Assembly (NCBI RefSeq): GCF_003254705.1
Contig: NZ_QFYR01000005.1
Coordinates: 241,133 to 305,132, forward strand
Reading direction: 5' to 3'
Source: Phenylobacterium deserti
GTDB lineage: Bacteria > Pseudomonadota > Alphaproteobacteria > Caulobacterales > Caulobacteraceae
Length of the DNA: 64,000 nucleotides
Shown here piece after piece: positions 43,720-54,665 of the stretch; the first letter of the stretch is position 1, and every line of letters starts with the position of its first letter. Under the pieces are notes generated by a model, which had not been told where the DNA came from, did not search any database, and saw nothing but the letters and a program-made list of their open reading frames with translations. A program made the translations under genes and the position numbers.

Positions 43720-46370
43720 GCCTGCAGGTCCTTGACCACCCGGACGCTGAACTCGTCTGACGGATGACGCTGAAAGCCCAAGTGGTCGGCGAGATCGAGC
43801 ATGCGGGCGTTCTCGCGGTGGACCTCGCCCCAGACCTGGCGCAGGCCGCGAGCACGGGCGTAGTCGAGCACCGACTGCAGCAGCATGCCGCCAAGCCCCC
43901 TCGCCTGCCGGTCGCTGCGGACCATGGCAGCGTACTCGGCGGTCTCGCCTTCCGGATCGATGATGATGCGCGCGACGCCGAGGATCTCGCCGGAGGGGTC
44001 TTCGGCCACCAGGGCCATCTGCCGATCGTAGTCGATCTGGGTCAGCCGCGCGGCGAGCTCGGGCGAAAGGGTGCGCATGCCGCCCAGGAACCGCAGGCGG
44101 ACATCTTCGGGCGTGCTGCGCGAGACCATGTCCACCAAGGCGGGCGCGTCCTGAGGTCGGATCGGACGCACGCGCAGGGGATCGCCGGCCACGTCGACGG
44201 TGCGCACCAAGCTGTCGGGATAGGGCAGGATCGCCGGACGGATCACCCCCTCCCCTGGCTGGTGGATGCGGATGCGGGCGTCCAGCGCCAGGACGCCGGT
44301 CTCGTCGGCCAGCAGCGGGTTGATGTCGAGTTCGGCCACCTCCGGCAGGTCGGCGGCGAGCTGGCCTAAGCCGATCAGCACGCGCACGATGGCCTGGAGG
44401 TCGGCCGGCGGGCGGTCGCGGAACCCGGCCAGCAGGTGGGCGACGCGGGTCTGCTCGATCATCTCCATGGCGATCAGGTCGTCGAGCGGCGGCAGGCTGA
44501 CGGCGCGGTCCTTGAGCGCTTCGGTGGCGACGCCGCCCTGGCCAAACAGCACCACGGGCCCGAAGGTGGCGTCCTGGGTGATGCCGCAGATCAGCTCCTG
44601 GGCGCGCGGGCGCACAATCATCGGCTCCAGAACGAAGCCTTCGAGCCGCGCGTCGGGACGCACCTGCGCCACCCGCTCCAGCATGTCGGCGGCGGCCTGG
44701 GCGACGGCGTCCGGCCCTGAAATATCGAGGGCCACCCCACCCACATCGCTCTTGTGGCTGATGTCGCGCGACAGGATCTTGAGCGCGAGCGGGCCCGGCA
44801 TGTCCCGCGCCGCTTCGGCGGCGGCCTGCGGGCTTTCCACCGAGCGGCTGACGACGACCGGAACGCCATAGGCTTCCAGCACGGCGCGGGCCTCCGGATC
44901 GGTGAGGCTGGCCCGGCCGTCGAGCAGGGCTTCGCGGACGATGGCGCGGGCCGCGGCCTTGTCCGGGATCTCGGCGGCGGGCGACGGGGTGCGCAGCATC
45001 AGGGTCTGGTTGCGGCGATAGCGGACCAGATGGGTGAAGGCGCGAACCGCCTCGTCCGGCGTCTCGTGCGTGGGCAGCCCGGCGCCTGCGAACAGGCGGC
45101 GGCCTTCGCTGACCTGGGCGTCGCCTAGCCAGCAGGTGAGCACGGGCTTGCGCCGCCCCGGCATGGCGGCGGCCGAGATCACCGCCTTGGCGGCGCTGGT
45201 GCTGTCGGTCACGGCGGTCGGACAGTTCATCACCAGGACGGCGTCGGCGTTCGGATCGGCCAGCAGCGTCTGGAGGGCGGCCTGGTAGGCGGCGGCGGGC
45301 GCATCGCCCAGGATGTCGGCGGGATTGCGGTGCGACCAGTTGGGGGAGACGGCGCGGCTGACCGCCTCGATCGTCGCCGGCTCCAGCTCCGCCAGCTGGC
45401 CGCCCCGATCATCCAGGGCGTCCACGGCCAGCACGCCGGCCCCGCCGCCGTTGGTCAGGATCGCCAGGCGGTCGCCGGAAACGGTGAGCCCGGTGGACAG
45501 GGTGGCGGCGGCGTCGAACAGCTCGCGCAGGCCGCCGACGCGCAGCATGCCGGCGCGGCGGAAGGCGGCGTCATAGACGGCGTCGGCGCCGGCCAGGGCG
45601 CCGGTGTGGGAGAAGGCGGCCTTGGCGCCCGCGTTGCTGCGGCCGGCCTTGATCACCACCACGGGCTTGCTGCGGGCGGCGATCCGGCCGGCGCTCATGA
45701 ACTTGCGCGCGTCGGTGATGCTCTCGACGTAGAGCAGGATGGCGCGGGTCTCAGGATCCAGGGCCAGGTAGTCCAGCAGGTCGCCCACATCGACGTCGGC
45801 GGCGTCGCCGATGCTGATCATCTGGGAGAAGCCGACGTTGCGCGGCTGGGCCCAGTCCAGGGCGGCGGCGGCGATGGCGCCCGATTGAGTGACCAGGGCC
45901 AGGCCGCCGGGTTTCGGCGTCAGGTGCGCGAAGCTGGCGTTGATGCCCAGCCGCGGCGAGATGAAACCCAGGCAGTTGGGTCCGACGATCCGCAGCAGGT
46001 GGGGCTTGGCCGCATCCAGCAGGGCCTGCCGCAGGGAGGGATCGGACGCGCCGGGGGAAAAGCCGGTGCTGATCACCACGGCGGCGCGACAGCCGCGGGC
46101 GCCCAGTTCAGCGATGACGCCCGGCACGGTCGCGGCCGGGGTCGCCACCACGGCGAGGTCCGGGGTCTGCGGCAGGTCGGCGATGCGGCGGTAGGCGAGC
46201 GCCGAGCGCACCGCCTTGGCATGGGGGTTCACCGGCATGACCGGCCCCTCGAACCCGCTTTCCAGCAGGTTGCGGGCGACCACCTGGCCGACGGATCCGG
46301 GCTGGTTGCTGGCGCCGATCAGGGCGATGGCGCGGGGCCGGAACAGGGCTTCGAGGTTGCGCGTGGTCAT
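43689..46370 (-). CDS. Acyl-CoA synthetase (NDP-forming)/GNAT acetyltransferase fusion, Pat/YfiQ type (893 aa)
   Basis: Domain order: CoA-binding Rossmann part (~1-130, FRPRAIALIGASNQPGSVGQVVARNL), succinyl-CoA-ligase-like parts (~150-460, with SHTGALAGADAVYDAAF near 255-270), an ATP-grasp part (~490-690), then a GNAT domain (~725-880, VRPIRPQDAPALVDMV, VRSDRQARGLGGMLLQSVL for acetyl-CoA binding). This is the layout of protein lysine acetyltransferases such as PatZ/YfiQ that acetylate acetyl-CoA synthetase. Whether the ligase part is active is unclear. It lies in the inserted block upstream of adenine deaminase on the opposite strand. Confidence 0.87.
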   Translation of the reverse strand: MTTRNLEALFRPRAIALIGASNQPGSVGQVVARNLLESGFEGPVMPVNPHAKAVRSALAYRRIADLPQTPDLAVVATPAATVPGVIAELGARGCRAAVVISTGFSPGASDPSLRQALLDAAKPHLLRIVGPNCLGFISPRLGINASFAHLTPKPGGLALVTQSGAIAAAALDWAQPRNVGFSQMISIGDAADVDVGDLLDYLALDPETRAILLYVESITDARKFMSAGRIAARSKPVVVIKAGRSNAGAKAAFSHTGALAGADAVYDAAFRRAGMLRVGGLRELFDAAATLSTGLTVSGDRLAILTNGGGAGVLAVDALDDRGGQLAELEPATIEAVSRAVSPNWSHRNPADILGDAPAAAYQAALQTLLADPNADAVLVMNCPTAVTDSTSAAKAVISAAAMPGRRKPVLTCWLGDAQVSEGRRLFAGAGLPTHETPDEAVRAFTHLVRYRRNQTLMLRTPSPAAEIPDKAAARAIVREALLDGRASLTDPEARAVLEAYGVPVVVSRSVESPQAAAEAARDMPGPLALKILSRDISHKSDVGGVALDISGPDAVAQAAADMLERVAQVRPDARLEGFVLEPMIVRPRAQELICGITQDATFGPVVLFGQGGVATEALKDRAVSLPPLDDLIAMEMIEQTRVAHLLAGFRDRPPADLQAIVRVLIGLGQLAADLPEVAELDINPLLADETGVLALDARIRIHQPGEGVIRPAILPYPDSLVRTVDVAGDPLRVRPIRPQDAPALVDMVSRSTPEDVRLRFLGGMRTLSPELAARLTQIDYDRQMALVAEDPSGEILGVARIIIDPEGETAEYAAMVRSDRQARGLGGMLLQSVLDYARARGLRQVWGEVHRENARMLDLADHLGFQRHPSDEFSVRVVKDLQAQPAAVAPAT

Positions 46371-46447
46371 GGCGGCCTCCTACCCCGAAGGCCTGAAGCC
46401 GCCCTTGACCGGCGTCAAGGGCGGCTGGGGCTTTGCGGCTCGGCCGC

Positions 46448-49400
46448 CTACTCGGCGGCGCGGGCGGGGATGTGGCCCCCGCCGTGAGCGGCCTCGGCCG
46501 GATGGTGACGGTGTCCCATCCAGCGATGGAGGCGCTTCATGCCGAAGTTCTTCAGCTGATCCATGAAGGTGAAGATCACCGGGACATAGAGCAGCGACAG
46601 CAGGGTGGAGGTGATCAGGCCGCCGATCACCGCGATGGCCATGGGCGCGCGGAACTCGGTGTCGGCCCCGAAGCCCACGGCCACCGGCGCCATGCCGGCC
46701 GCCATGGCCACGGTGGTCATGACGATCGGCCGGGCCCGCTTGCGCGCCGCGTCCATCAGGGCGTCCCGGCGGGGCATGCCCTGGCTCATCGCCATGATCG
46801 CGTATTCCACCAGCAGGATGGAGTTCTTGGCCGCGATGCCCATCAGCATGAGGATGCCGATCAGCGTCGAGATCGAGAAGCTGCTGCCGGCCAGCACCAG
46901 CAGGGCGAAGGCCCCGACGATGGCCAGCGGCAGGGCCGCCATGATGGTCACCGGCTGGGCGAAGCCGCGGAATAGCAGCACCAGCACCATGTACATCAGC
47001 AGCAAGCCGGTGATGAACGCCAAGGCGAAGCCCGACAGCATCTCCTGGATGAACTCGGCATCGCCGGCGGGCACTTCGCGAACGCCGGCCGGCAGGTTGC
47101 GGACCGACGGCAGAGCGTGGACGCGCTTGGCCGCCTCGCCCACCGCGATGCCGTTCAGTTCGGCCGTGATGGTGGCGACGCGCGAGCGGTCCTGACGCTC
47201 GATGTGCGAGGGACCGGCGGCGAAGCGGATGTCGGCCACCGAGCTGAGCGGCACCGAGCCCCCGTTGGCGGTGGGCAGCTTCAGGTCCTGGAGCACGGCC
47301 AGTTCGCCCCGGCCCTGCTCCGTCAGGCGCAGGCGGATGGGGATCTGGCGGTCGCCGAGGTTGTACTTGGGCAGGTTCTGGTCGACGTCGCCGATGGTGG
47401 CCACGCGCACCGCCTGGGAGATGGCGGCCACGGACACGCCGGCCAGGGCCGCCTGTTCCGGACGCGGGGTGACCACGATCTCGGGGCGGGCGATGGAGGC
47501 GGTGTTCACCACGTGGGCGAGGCCCGGGACGTTGCGCATCTCCGCTTCCACCCGACGGGCGGCGGCTTCGAGCTGGGGTCCGTTGTCGCTGAGCAGGCGC
47601 AGGGTGTAGCTGCCGCCGTCGCTGGGGCCGCCGCCGTTGCCGGAGCCGGCGCCGATCCGTGCGCCGGGGATCTCGGCGAACTTGTCGACCATCATCCGGC
47701 TGAATTCCTGCTGGCCCATGCGCTCGCCCTTGGGGACGAGGTCGGCGTTGACCGTGCCGCGGTTCACGCCGTTGGAGCCGATGGAAACATAGACGCCGGT
47801 GACTTCCGGACGGGCCAGCAGCTCGCGGGTGACGCGCTGGGCGATGGCGTCGGTCTCGTCCAGGGTCGCGCCGGGCTGCAGCTCGATGGAGAACGGCGCG
47901 CGGCCGCGGTCGGCGGGCGGCTGGAACTCGAACGGCAGCTTGGGCACCAGCAGGAACGAGCTGCCCAGCAGCACGATGCCCGCGACGAACACCACCCAGC
48001 GATGGTTCAGCGACCAGTCGAGGGCGCGCAGGTAGGCGGGCATCCAGCCGGGCTCACGATCCTCGTGGCCATGGGCCTTGAGCATGTAGGCGCCCATCAG
48101 GGGCGTGAGCAGGCGGGCGACGACCAGCGAGAACAGCACCGACACGCAGGCCGCCAGGGCGAAGGCCTTGAAGAACTGGCCGACCACGCCGGGCATGAAG
48201 CCCGTGGGCGCGAACACCGCCACGATGGTCAGGGTGGTGGCGACGACCGCCAGGCCGATTTCGTCGGCCGCTTCCATGGCCGCGGCATAGGGCGCCTTGC
48301 CCGAGCGCATGTGCCGGACGATGTTCTCGATCTCGACGATGGCGTCGTCCACCAGGATGCCGACGGTGAGCGACAGGGCCAGCAGGGTGACGCCGTTCAG
48401 CGACTGGCCCATCGGGCCTAGCACCGCAAAGGTCGGGATCAGCGACAGCGGCATGGCGACGGCGGCGATGAACGTCGCGCGCCAGTCCCGCAGGAAGACG
48501 AACACCACCAGCACGGCCAGGCCCGCGCCGATCAGCAGGGCCTCCATCGAGGCGATGTAGCTTTCCTCGATGTACTTCACGTTGGAGGTGAGCTCTTCGA
48601 TGGTGAGCTCGGGGTGCTCGGCGTCGAGCTTCTCGACGGCCTTGCGGACCTTTTCGGCGGTCTGCACCTCGCTGGCGCCGCGCGACCGGACCATGTTGAA
48701 GGTGACCACTTCCTGGCCGTCATAGCGGGCGCGGGTGCGCGGCTCAGCCCAGCTGTCCTTGACCTGGCCGAGCTCGGCCAGGCGGACAGAGCGGCCGCCG
48801 CCCAGGGGAACCCGGGTCTCGCGCAGCTGCTCCACCGAGCTTGCGGCGCCCAGGGTGCGGATGGTGCGCTCGGAGCCTGCCACGGTGACGCGGCCCCCGG
48901 GCAGGTCGGCGTTGGTGCCGGTCAGCGCCTGGCTGACCTGGGCGGCGGTGACGCCGAGGGCCGACAGACGATCGGGGTCGAGCTCCACGGCGATCTCGCG
49001 GTCGACGCCGCCGATGCGGTTGACCTCGCCCACCCCGCGGATGCCCAGCAGGGTCTTGGAAACGTCGTTGTCCACGAACCAGGAGCGCTGCTCCGGCGTC
49101 ATAGACGGCGCCTTGACCATGTAGGTGATCAGGGGGTCGCCCGAGATGTCGATCCGCGTGACGCTGGGCTCCTGCATGTCCTGCGGGAGGGCGGCCCGCA
49201 GCTGGGCCATCGCGTTGCGGACGTCGTTGGTGACCTTTTCGTGGTCCACGCCCAGCTCGAACTCGATCAGGGTCGAGGAGTAGCCGTCGCCCACGTCCGA
49301 GTTGATGTGGCGGATCTGACCAAGGCCGGCCACCGCGTCCTCGATCAGGCGGGTGACCTGGGTCTCGAGCTCGCTGGGCGCGGCGCCCGGGCGGGCGGCC

Positions 49401-49546
49401 GAGACCACCACCAGCGGCAGGTCGACATCCGGGTTGTTGTTGATCCGCATGCTCTTGAACGCGACCAGGCCGGCCAGCGTCAGGAGCAGGAAAAGCAGGA
49501 TGATGGGGATCGGGTTGCGGATCGCCCAGGAGGAGATGTTCCTCAT
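46448..49546 (-). CDS. RND efflux pump inner-membrane permease (HAE1/AcrB-type)
   Basis: 1032 residues with 12 transmembrane helices and two large periplasmic loops. It begins at the first membrane helix (IRNPIPIILLFLLLTLAGLVAFKSM). TM4 contains LTVGILVDDAIVEIENIVRHM with the Asp pair needed for proton relay. FPSR-like and DPDRLSALGVTAAQVSQAL segments place it in the HAE/AcrB class. It exports hydrophobic drugs or metabolites in a tripartite pump; no outer-membrane TolC partner is in the window. It overlaps the adaptor gene stop by 4 nt (ATGA). Confidence 0.93.
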   Translation of the reverse strand: MRNISSWAIRNPIPIILLFLLLTLAGLVAFKSMRINNNPDVDLPLVVVSAARPGAAPSELETQVTRLIEDAVAGLGQIRHINSDVGDGYSSTLIEFELGVDHEKVTNDVRNAMAQLRAALPQDMQEPSVTRIDISGDPLITYMVKAPSMTPEQRSWFVDNDVSKTLLGIRGVGEVNRIGGVDREIAVELDPDRLSALGVTAAQVSQALTGTNADLPGGRVTVAGSERTIRTLGAASSVEQLRETRVPLGGGRSVRLAELGQVKDSWAEPRTRARYDGQEVVTFNMVRSRGASEVQTAEKVRKAVEKLDAEHPELTIEELTSNVKYIEESYIASMEALLIGAGLAVLVVFVFLRDWRATFIAAVAMPLSLIPTFAVLGPMGQSLNGVTLLALSLTVGILVDDAIVEIENIVRHMRSGKAPYAAAMEAADEIGLAVVATTLTIVAVFAPTGFMPGVVGQFFKAFALAACVSVLFSLVVARLLTPLMGAYMLKAHGHEDREPGWMPAYLRALDWSLNHRWVVFVAGIVLLGSSFLLVPKLPFEFQPPADRGRAPFSIELQPGATLDETDAIAQRVTRELLARPEVTGVYVSIGSNGVNRGTVNADLVPKGERMGQQEFSRMMVDKFAEIPGARIGAGSGNGGGPSDGGSYTLRLLSDNGPQLEAAARRVEAEMRNVPGLAHVVNTASIARPEIVVTPRPEQAALAGVSVAAISQAVRVATIGDVDQNLPKYNLGDRQIPIRLRLTEQGRGELAVLQDLKLPTANGGSVPLSSVADIRFAAGPSHIERQDRSRVATITAELNGIAVGEAAKRVHALPSVRNLPAGVREVPAGDAEFIQEMLSGFALAFITGLLLMYMVLVLLFRGFAQPVTIMAALPLAIVGAFALLVLAGSSFSISTLIGILMLMGIAAKNSILLVEYAIMAMSQGMPRRDALMDAARKRARPIVMTTVAMAAGMAPVAVGFGADTEFRAPMAIAVIGGLITSTLLSLLYVPVIFTFMDQLKNFGMKRLHRWMGHRHHPAEAAHGGGHIPARAAE

Positions 49547-50697
49547 TGCGAGGCCCCGTTGGAGGTGCGCACCAGGCCCGCCGGCGCGGCGGCCTGGCCG
49601 ACCCGCACGAGATCGCCGTCGCCCAGGAAGCCTGCGCCGTCCACGGCCACACGCTCGCCGGCGGTAAGTCCGGTCAGGGCGGTCTGCGAGCCGGTGCGGG
49701 TCAACACCGCCACCTGGCGGAAGCGGACGCGGTTGGCGGGGTCGACGACGTACACGCCCGGGCGGTTCTCGCGGTAGAGCACCGCGGCGGTGGGCACCAC
49801 GATCGAGGGCTGGGCGCCGGCCTGGATCTGGGCGCGGGCGAACATGCCGGGCTTCAGGTCGCCGGGCTGGGTCAAGGCGATGCGGGCGGTGCCGAGGCGG
49901 CTCTGGGCGTCGACCTGGGGCGTGACGATGCGCACGCGGCCCGTCGCCTGCCCCACCTGCTCGGAGCTGACGGCGGCGGGCATGCCGGCGCGCACCAGGG
50001 CAAGCTCGGTCTCAGGGATCTGGGCGTCCAGCTCCAGCCGGCCGTCGCGGACCATGCGGAAGAGCTCGGAACCTGCGCCGACGATCTGGCCCTTGGTGAC
50101 GCTGCGCGATGAAATCGTGCCGTTCACCGGCGCGCGGACGTTGGTCTGGGCCAGGCGCGCGGCGGTCTCGCCGCGGGAGGCTTCAGCCGACGCGAGCTGG
50201 GCGACAGCGGTCTGCTGGCGGGCCACGGCGGTTTCCAGCGAAGCGGCCGACAGATAGCCGGAGCGGTTCAGTTCGCGCGCGCGGTTAAGCGCGGCGGAGG
50301 CTTCCGAAAGGGTGGCCCGGGCGCTGGCGACGGCGGCGTCCTGCTGGCGCAGCTGGGCGCTCAGCACGGAGTCGTTCAGCTTCACGAGGACTTGCCCCTG
50401 ACGGACGTAGTCGCCTTCGTCCACCAGCACGGCGGTGGCCGTCAGGCCGCCGGTTTCGGCGCCCACCGGCACCTCTTCCCAAGCCGAGACGGTGCCCGAA
50501 GCGTTGATGACGCGGGGCAGCGCTTCGACCTTGGCCGGCACGACGCTGACGGTTTGGGTGGCGCGCTCCTTCGGGGCCTCGGCCTTGGCATCAGGCTTCT
50601 TGCCGCAAGCGGTCAACGCGATCGCGCTCGCCCCGATCAGAGCGTAGGCCGACGCGCGGGACCAGACCCCAGCATGCCCCTGAAAACGATAGTCCAA
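49543..50697 (-). CDS. RND periplasmic adaptor (membrane fusion) lipoprotein
   Basis: There is no ATG in frame near the 5' end. TTG at 50697 (LDYRFQGHAGVWSRASAYAL) after GGGGGAAC gives 384 residues with lipobox IALTACG. Then come a lipoyl-like domain (~60-110, VLVDEGDYVRQGQVLVKLNDS), an alpha-helical hairpin (~115-165, coiled-coil-like ASARATLSEASAALNRARELN), a beta-barrel (~180-270) and a membrane-proximal domain. It links the permease to an outer-membrane channel. It is the first gene of a two-gene operon; a 14-bp palindrome lies upstream. Confidence 0.9.
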   Translation of the reverse strand: MDYRFQGHAGVWSRASAYALIGASAIALTACGKKPDAKAEAPKERATQTVSVVPAKVEALPRVINASGTVSAWEEVPVGAETGGLTATAVLVDEGDYVRQGQVLVKLNDSVLSAQLRQQDAAVASARATLSEASAALNRARELNRSGYLSAASLETAVARQQTAVAQLASAEASRGETAARLAQTNVRAPVNGTISSRSVTKGQIVGAGSELFRMVRDGRLELDAQIPETELALVRAGMPAAVSSEQVGQATGRVRIVTPQVDAQSRLGTARIALTQPGDLKPGMFARAQIQAGAQPSIVVPTAAVLYRENRPGVYVVDPANRVRFRQVAVLTRTGSQTALTGLTAGERVAVDGAGFLGDGDLVRVGQAAAPAGLVRTSNGASQ

Positions 50698-50754
50698 GTC
50701 CAGTTCCCCCGACGGTGTTACCCGAGGCAGGTTCTACAGCGACTTGAGAGGAAG

Positions 50755-50768
50755 CCGAATTAATTCGG
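50755..50768 (-). promoter_or_regulatory. Perfect 14-bp palindrome upstream of the RND operon
   Basis: CCGAATTAATTCGG, centred ~64 nt before the adaptor start. It overlaps a possible -10 (TAATTC) with TTGCGT 17 nt upstream. This is a candidate repressor operator; no regulator gene is adjacent. Confidence 0.45.
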
Positions 50769-50798
50769 GTCCAGATTTCACGCAAAGCGCGCACTGTG

Positions 50799-50818
50799 GC
50801 GCCGGTAACAACCGGCGC
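50799..50818 (-). terminator. Terminator-like hairpin after adk
   Basis: Perfect 8-bp stem GCGCCGGT/ACCGGCGC with a 4-nt loop, 10 nt after the adk stop. It lacks a T tract. It likely marks the end of the spc-type operon here. Confidence 0.5.
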
Positions 50819-50827
50819 AGGCGCAGG

Positions 50828-51400
50828 TCAGGCGGTGACGCCGTCCAGGGCCCCGTCGATGGCGGCGGCCACGGTGTCGATGGAGCCCATGCCGTCCACC
50901 TCGACCAGCTTGCCCTGCCCTTCGTAGTACGGAAGCAGCGGCTTGGTCTGGGCGTTGTAGGCGCCCAGGCGGACCTTGAAGCTATCGGGGTTGTCGTCCG
51001 GGCGTCCGCTTTCGGCGAAACGGCCGGCGATGCGCTGCATCAGCGCCTCGTCGTCCACCTTGAGGCGAACCACGAGATCGATCTTCTTGCCGCGCTGGGC
51101 GAGCATTTCGTCGAGCGCCTGGGCCTGGGCGAGCGTGCGGGGGAAGCCGTCGAAGATCGCCCCGCCCGCCGCTTCGGTTTCCGGCAGGCGCTGCTCGATC
51201 AGCTCGATCACGATCTCGTCGGAGACCAGCTCGCCACGCTTGATGATGCCGTCGACCTTCTGGCCGAGCTCGGAGCCCGACGCGATGGCGGCACGCAGCA
51301 TGTCGCCCGTGGAGAGCTGGACCATGCGGCGGCTTTCCACCAGCCGCTTGGCCTGCGTGCCCTTGCCGGCCGCCGGCGGCCCGAACAGGATCAGATTCAT
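50828..51400 (-). CDS. adk: Adenylate kinase
   Basis: 190 residues. P-loop GPPAAGKGTQAKRL at residues 7-20, NMP-binding [32 protein letters not shown], and a short lid typical of non-zinc adenylate kinases, which accounts for the length below the ~214 of E. coli. It interconverts AMP, ADP and ATP. It is the final gene of the secY operon, 53 nt after secY, and normally sits directly before rpsM in relatives; here an 8.4-kb block intervenes. Confidence 0.95.
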   Translation of the reverse strand: MNLILFGPPAAGKGTQAKRLVESRRMVQLSTGDMLRAAIASGSELGQKVDGIIKRGELVSDEIVIELIEQRLPETEAAGGAIFDGFPRTLAQAQALDEMLAQRGKKIDLVVRLKVDDEALMQRIAGRFAESGRPDDNPDSFKVRLGAYNAQTKPLLPYYEGQGKLVEVDGMGSIDTVAAAIDGALDGVTA

Positions 51401-51453
51401 TTCCGATAGCCTCCCTGCCGGCCCTTCTGCGGAGCCGGAATCACGGCCGCAGT

Positions 51454-52806
<1,353 letters not shown>

Positions 52807-52901
52807 TCACCAAATCCCCTGACTCGAAGTCCTGCTCACATAGGACGGTCCGGCCCCGCGAGCAAACGCGAGGCCGGTATAAAACGCTGTCCCGAAAGGG
52901 C

Positions 52902-53384
52902 TTAGGCTTCCGCCGAAGCTTCCTTCTTGGTGGTGGTGAGCGAGCCGCCGGCCGCTTCCACGGCGGCGCGGGCCGAAGCCGTGGCCGAGTAGACGGTCAG
53001 GTTGATCTTGGACTGCAGCTTGCCCTTACCGAGCAGCTTCACGCCGTCCAGCGAGCGGCGGATCACGCCGGCCTTGATCAGGGCTTCCGCGTCGATGGCC
53101 GAACCCGCGTCCAGCTTGCCGGCGGCGATCGCCTGCTCGATGCGCCACAGGTTTACTTCCGCGAACTCGAGACGGAACGGGTTGTTGAAGCCGCGCTTCG
53201 GCATACGCATGTGCAGCGGCATCTGGCCGCCTTCGAAGCCGCCGACGGCGACGCCCGAACGCGCCTTCTGGCCCTTCACACCGCGACCGGCGGTCTTGCC
53301 CTTGCCCGAGCCCGGGCCGCGGCCGACGCGCATGCGGTTCTTGGTGGAGCCCTCGCGCGGGGCGAGATCGTTGAGCTTGGTCAT
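52902..53384 (-). CDS. rplO: Ribosomal protein L15 (uL15)
   Basis: 160 residues. [30 protein letters not shown] and [17 protein letters not shown] are hallmarks of L15. The C-terminal end is Ala/Lys rich (TKKEASAEA). It sits within the large subunit, at the L15-SecY junction of the spc operon. Between it and rpmD are 136 nt with no gene. Confidence 0.95.
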   Translation of the reverse strand: MTKLNDLAPREGSTKNRMRVGRGPGSGKGKTAGRGVKGQKARSGVAVGGFEGGQMPLHMRMPKRGFNNPFRLEFAEVNLWRIEQAIAAGKLDAGSAIDAEALIKAGVIRRSLDGVKLLGKGKLQSKINLTVYSATASARAAVEAAGGSLTTTKKEASAEA

Positions 53385-53520
53385 ATGACGCCTCTCCTTG
53401 GAGATCTGTCGCCGGAGCGGGTGCTCCGACTCGGCTGATGAAAACTTGGCGCTAGAAACGCCGAGGGGCGACGCTTGCGCGCCGCCCTTCTACGTCGTGC
53501 CTATGGCACAAACGAAGTGG

Positions 53521-53697
53521 TTATTCCACCACCTCGACCATGTGGGCGACCTTGGCGATCATCCCACGGACGGAGGGGGTGTCTTCCAGAGTGGACGTGC
53601 GGCCCAGCCGGTTCAGCCCAAGGCCGATCAGGGTGGCGCGCTGGTCCTTCTTCCGGCGGATCGGGCTGCCGGTCTGACGAACGGTGATCGTAGCCAT
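53521..53697 (-). CDS. rpmD: Ribosomal protein L30 (uL30), 58 aa
   Basis: ATG 53697, TAA 53521-53523. The peptide starts [19 protein letters not shown] and continues [25 protein letters not shown], the L30 signature with a normal length. It lies 5 nt after rpsE. It is easily missed because it is under 60 residues. Confidence 0.95.
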   Translation of the reverse strand: MATITVRQTGSPIRRKKDQRATLIGLGLNRLGRTSTLEDTPSVRGMIAKVAHMVEVVE

Positions 53698-53702
53698 CGA
53701 AC

Positions 53703-54293
53703 TTAACCTTCGGAGTCGGCGGCGGCCGAGCTGGTCGCCGAGGCGCCGTCGGCGCGGCGGCCGATGACTTCAGAGACCTTCTTGCCACGCTTGGCGGCGA
53801 CCTGACGCGGCGAAGACTGGGCCTTCAGCGCTTCAAAGGTGGCGCGCACCATGTTGTAGGGGTTCGAGGAGCCGACGGACTTGCCGACGACGTCCTGGAC
53901 ACCCAGGGTTTCGAGAACCGCGCGCATCGGACCGCCGGCGATGACGCCGGTGCCGGGAGGCGCCGCGCGGACCATCACCTTGCCAGCGCCCCAACGGCCA
54001 TCGCCGTCGTGGTGCAGGGTGCGGCTCTCGCGGAGCGGCACGCGGATCATCGACTTCTTGGCTTCTTCGGTCGCCTTGCGGATGGCTTCCGGCACTTCAC
54101 GCGCCTTGCCATGACCGAAGCCCACGCGGCCCTTTTGGTCGCCAACGACCATCAGAGCGGCGAAGGAGAACCGGCGGCCGCCCTTCACGGTGGCGGCGAC
54201 GCGGTTGATGTGGACCAGCTTTTCGACGATTTCGCTGTCGCGTTCTTCTTCGCGATTGCGACGGTCGCCGCGCTCTTCGTTCCTGCGAGCCAT
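53703..54293 (-). CDS. rpsE: Ribosomal protein S5 (uS5)
   Basis: 196 residues: double-stranded-RNA-binding N-domain ([42 protein letters not shown]) and C-domain [34 protein letters not shown]. The acidic/basic N-terminal extension ([13 protein letters not shown]) is longer than in E. coli. It contributes to decoding accuracy in the 30S body. It follows rplR by 9 nt. Confidence 0.95.
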   Translation of the reverse strand: MARRNEERGDRRNREEERDSEIVEKLVHINRVAATVKGGRRFSFAALMVVGDQKGRVGFGHGKAREVPEAIRKATEEAKKSMIRVPLRESRTLHHDGDGRWGAGKVMVRAAPPGTGVIAGGPMRAVLETLGVQDVVGKSVGSSNPYNMVRATFEALKAQSSPRQVAAKRGKKVSEVIGRRADGASATSSAAADSEG

Positions 54294-54302
54294 CGGAGTT
54301 CC

Positions 54303-54662
54303 TTAGAAGTTCAGGCCGGCTTCGCGCGCGGCGTCAGCCAGCGCCTTCACCCGACCGTGATAGAGATAGCCGCCGCGATCGAAGACCACGTCCGTCACGC
54401 CCTTTTCGAGCGCGCGCTGAGCGACCAGAGCGCCAACGCGAGCAGCGGCGTCCTTGTCGGAGCCCTTCTGCTTGCTTTCGCCGCCTTCCAGCGACGAGGC
54501 GGCGGCCAGGGTCACGCCGCGCTCATCATCGATGATCTGGGCGTAGATGTTCTTCGACGAACGGAAGACCGACAGACGCGGCCGACCGTTGGCGAACTTG
54601 CGAAGGCGCGTGCGGTTACGCTGCGCGCGGCGCTGAGACGAATCGCGAGGAGAGAGCGCCAT
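54303..54662 (-). CDS. rplR: Ribosomal protein L18 (uL18)
   Basis: 119 residues. [32 protein letters not shown], then [46 protein letters not shown], matching the L18 5S-rRNA-binding fold. It is 3 nt from rplF. Arg-rich N-terminus as expected. Confidence 0.95.
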   Translation of the reverse strand: MALSPRDSSQRRAQRNRTRLRKFANGRPRLSVFRSSKNIYAQIIDDERGVTLAAASSLEGGESKQKGSDKDAAARVGALVAQRALEKGVTDVVFDRGGYLYHGRVKALADAAREAGLNF

Positions 54663-54665
54663 GGC

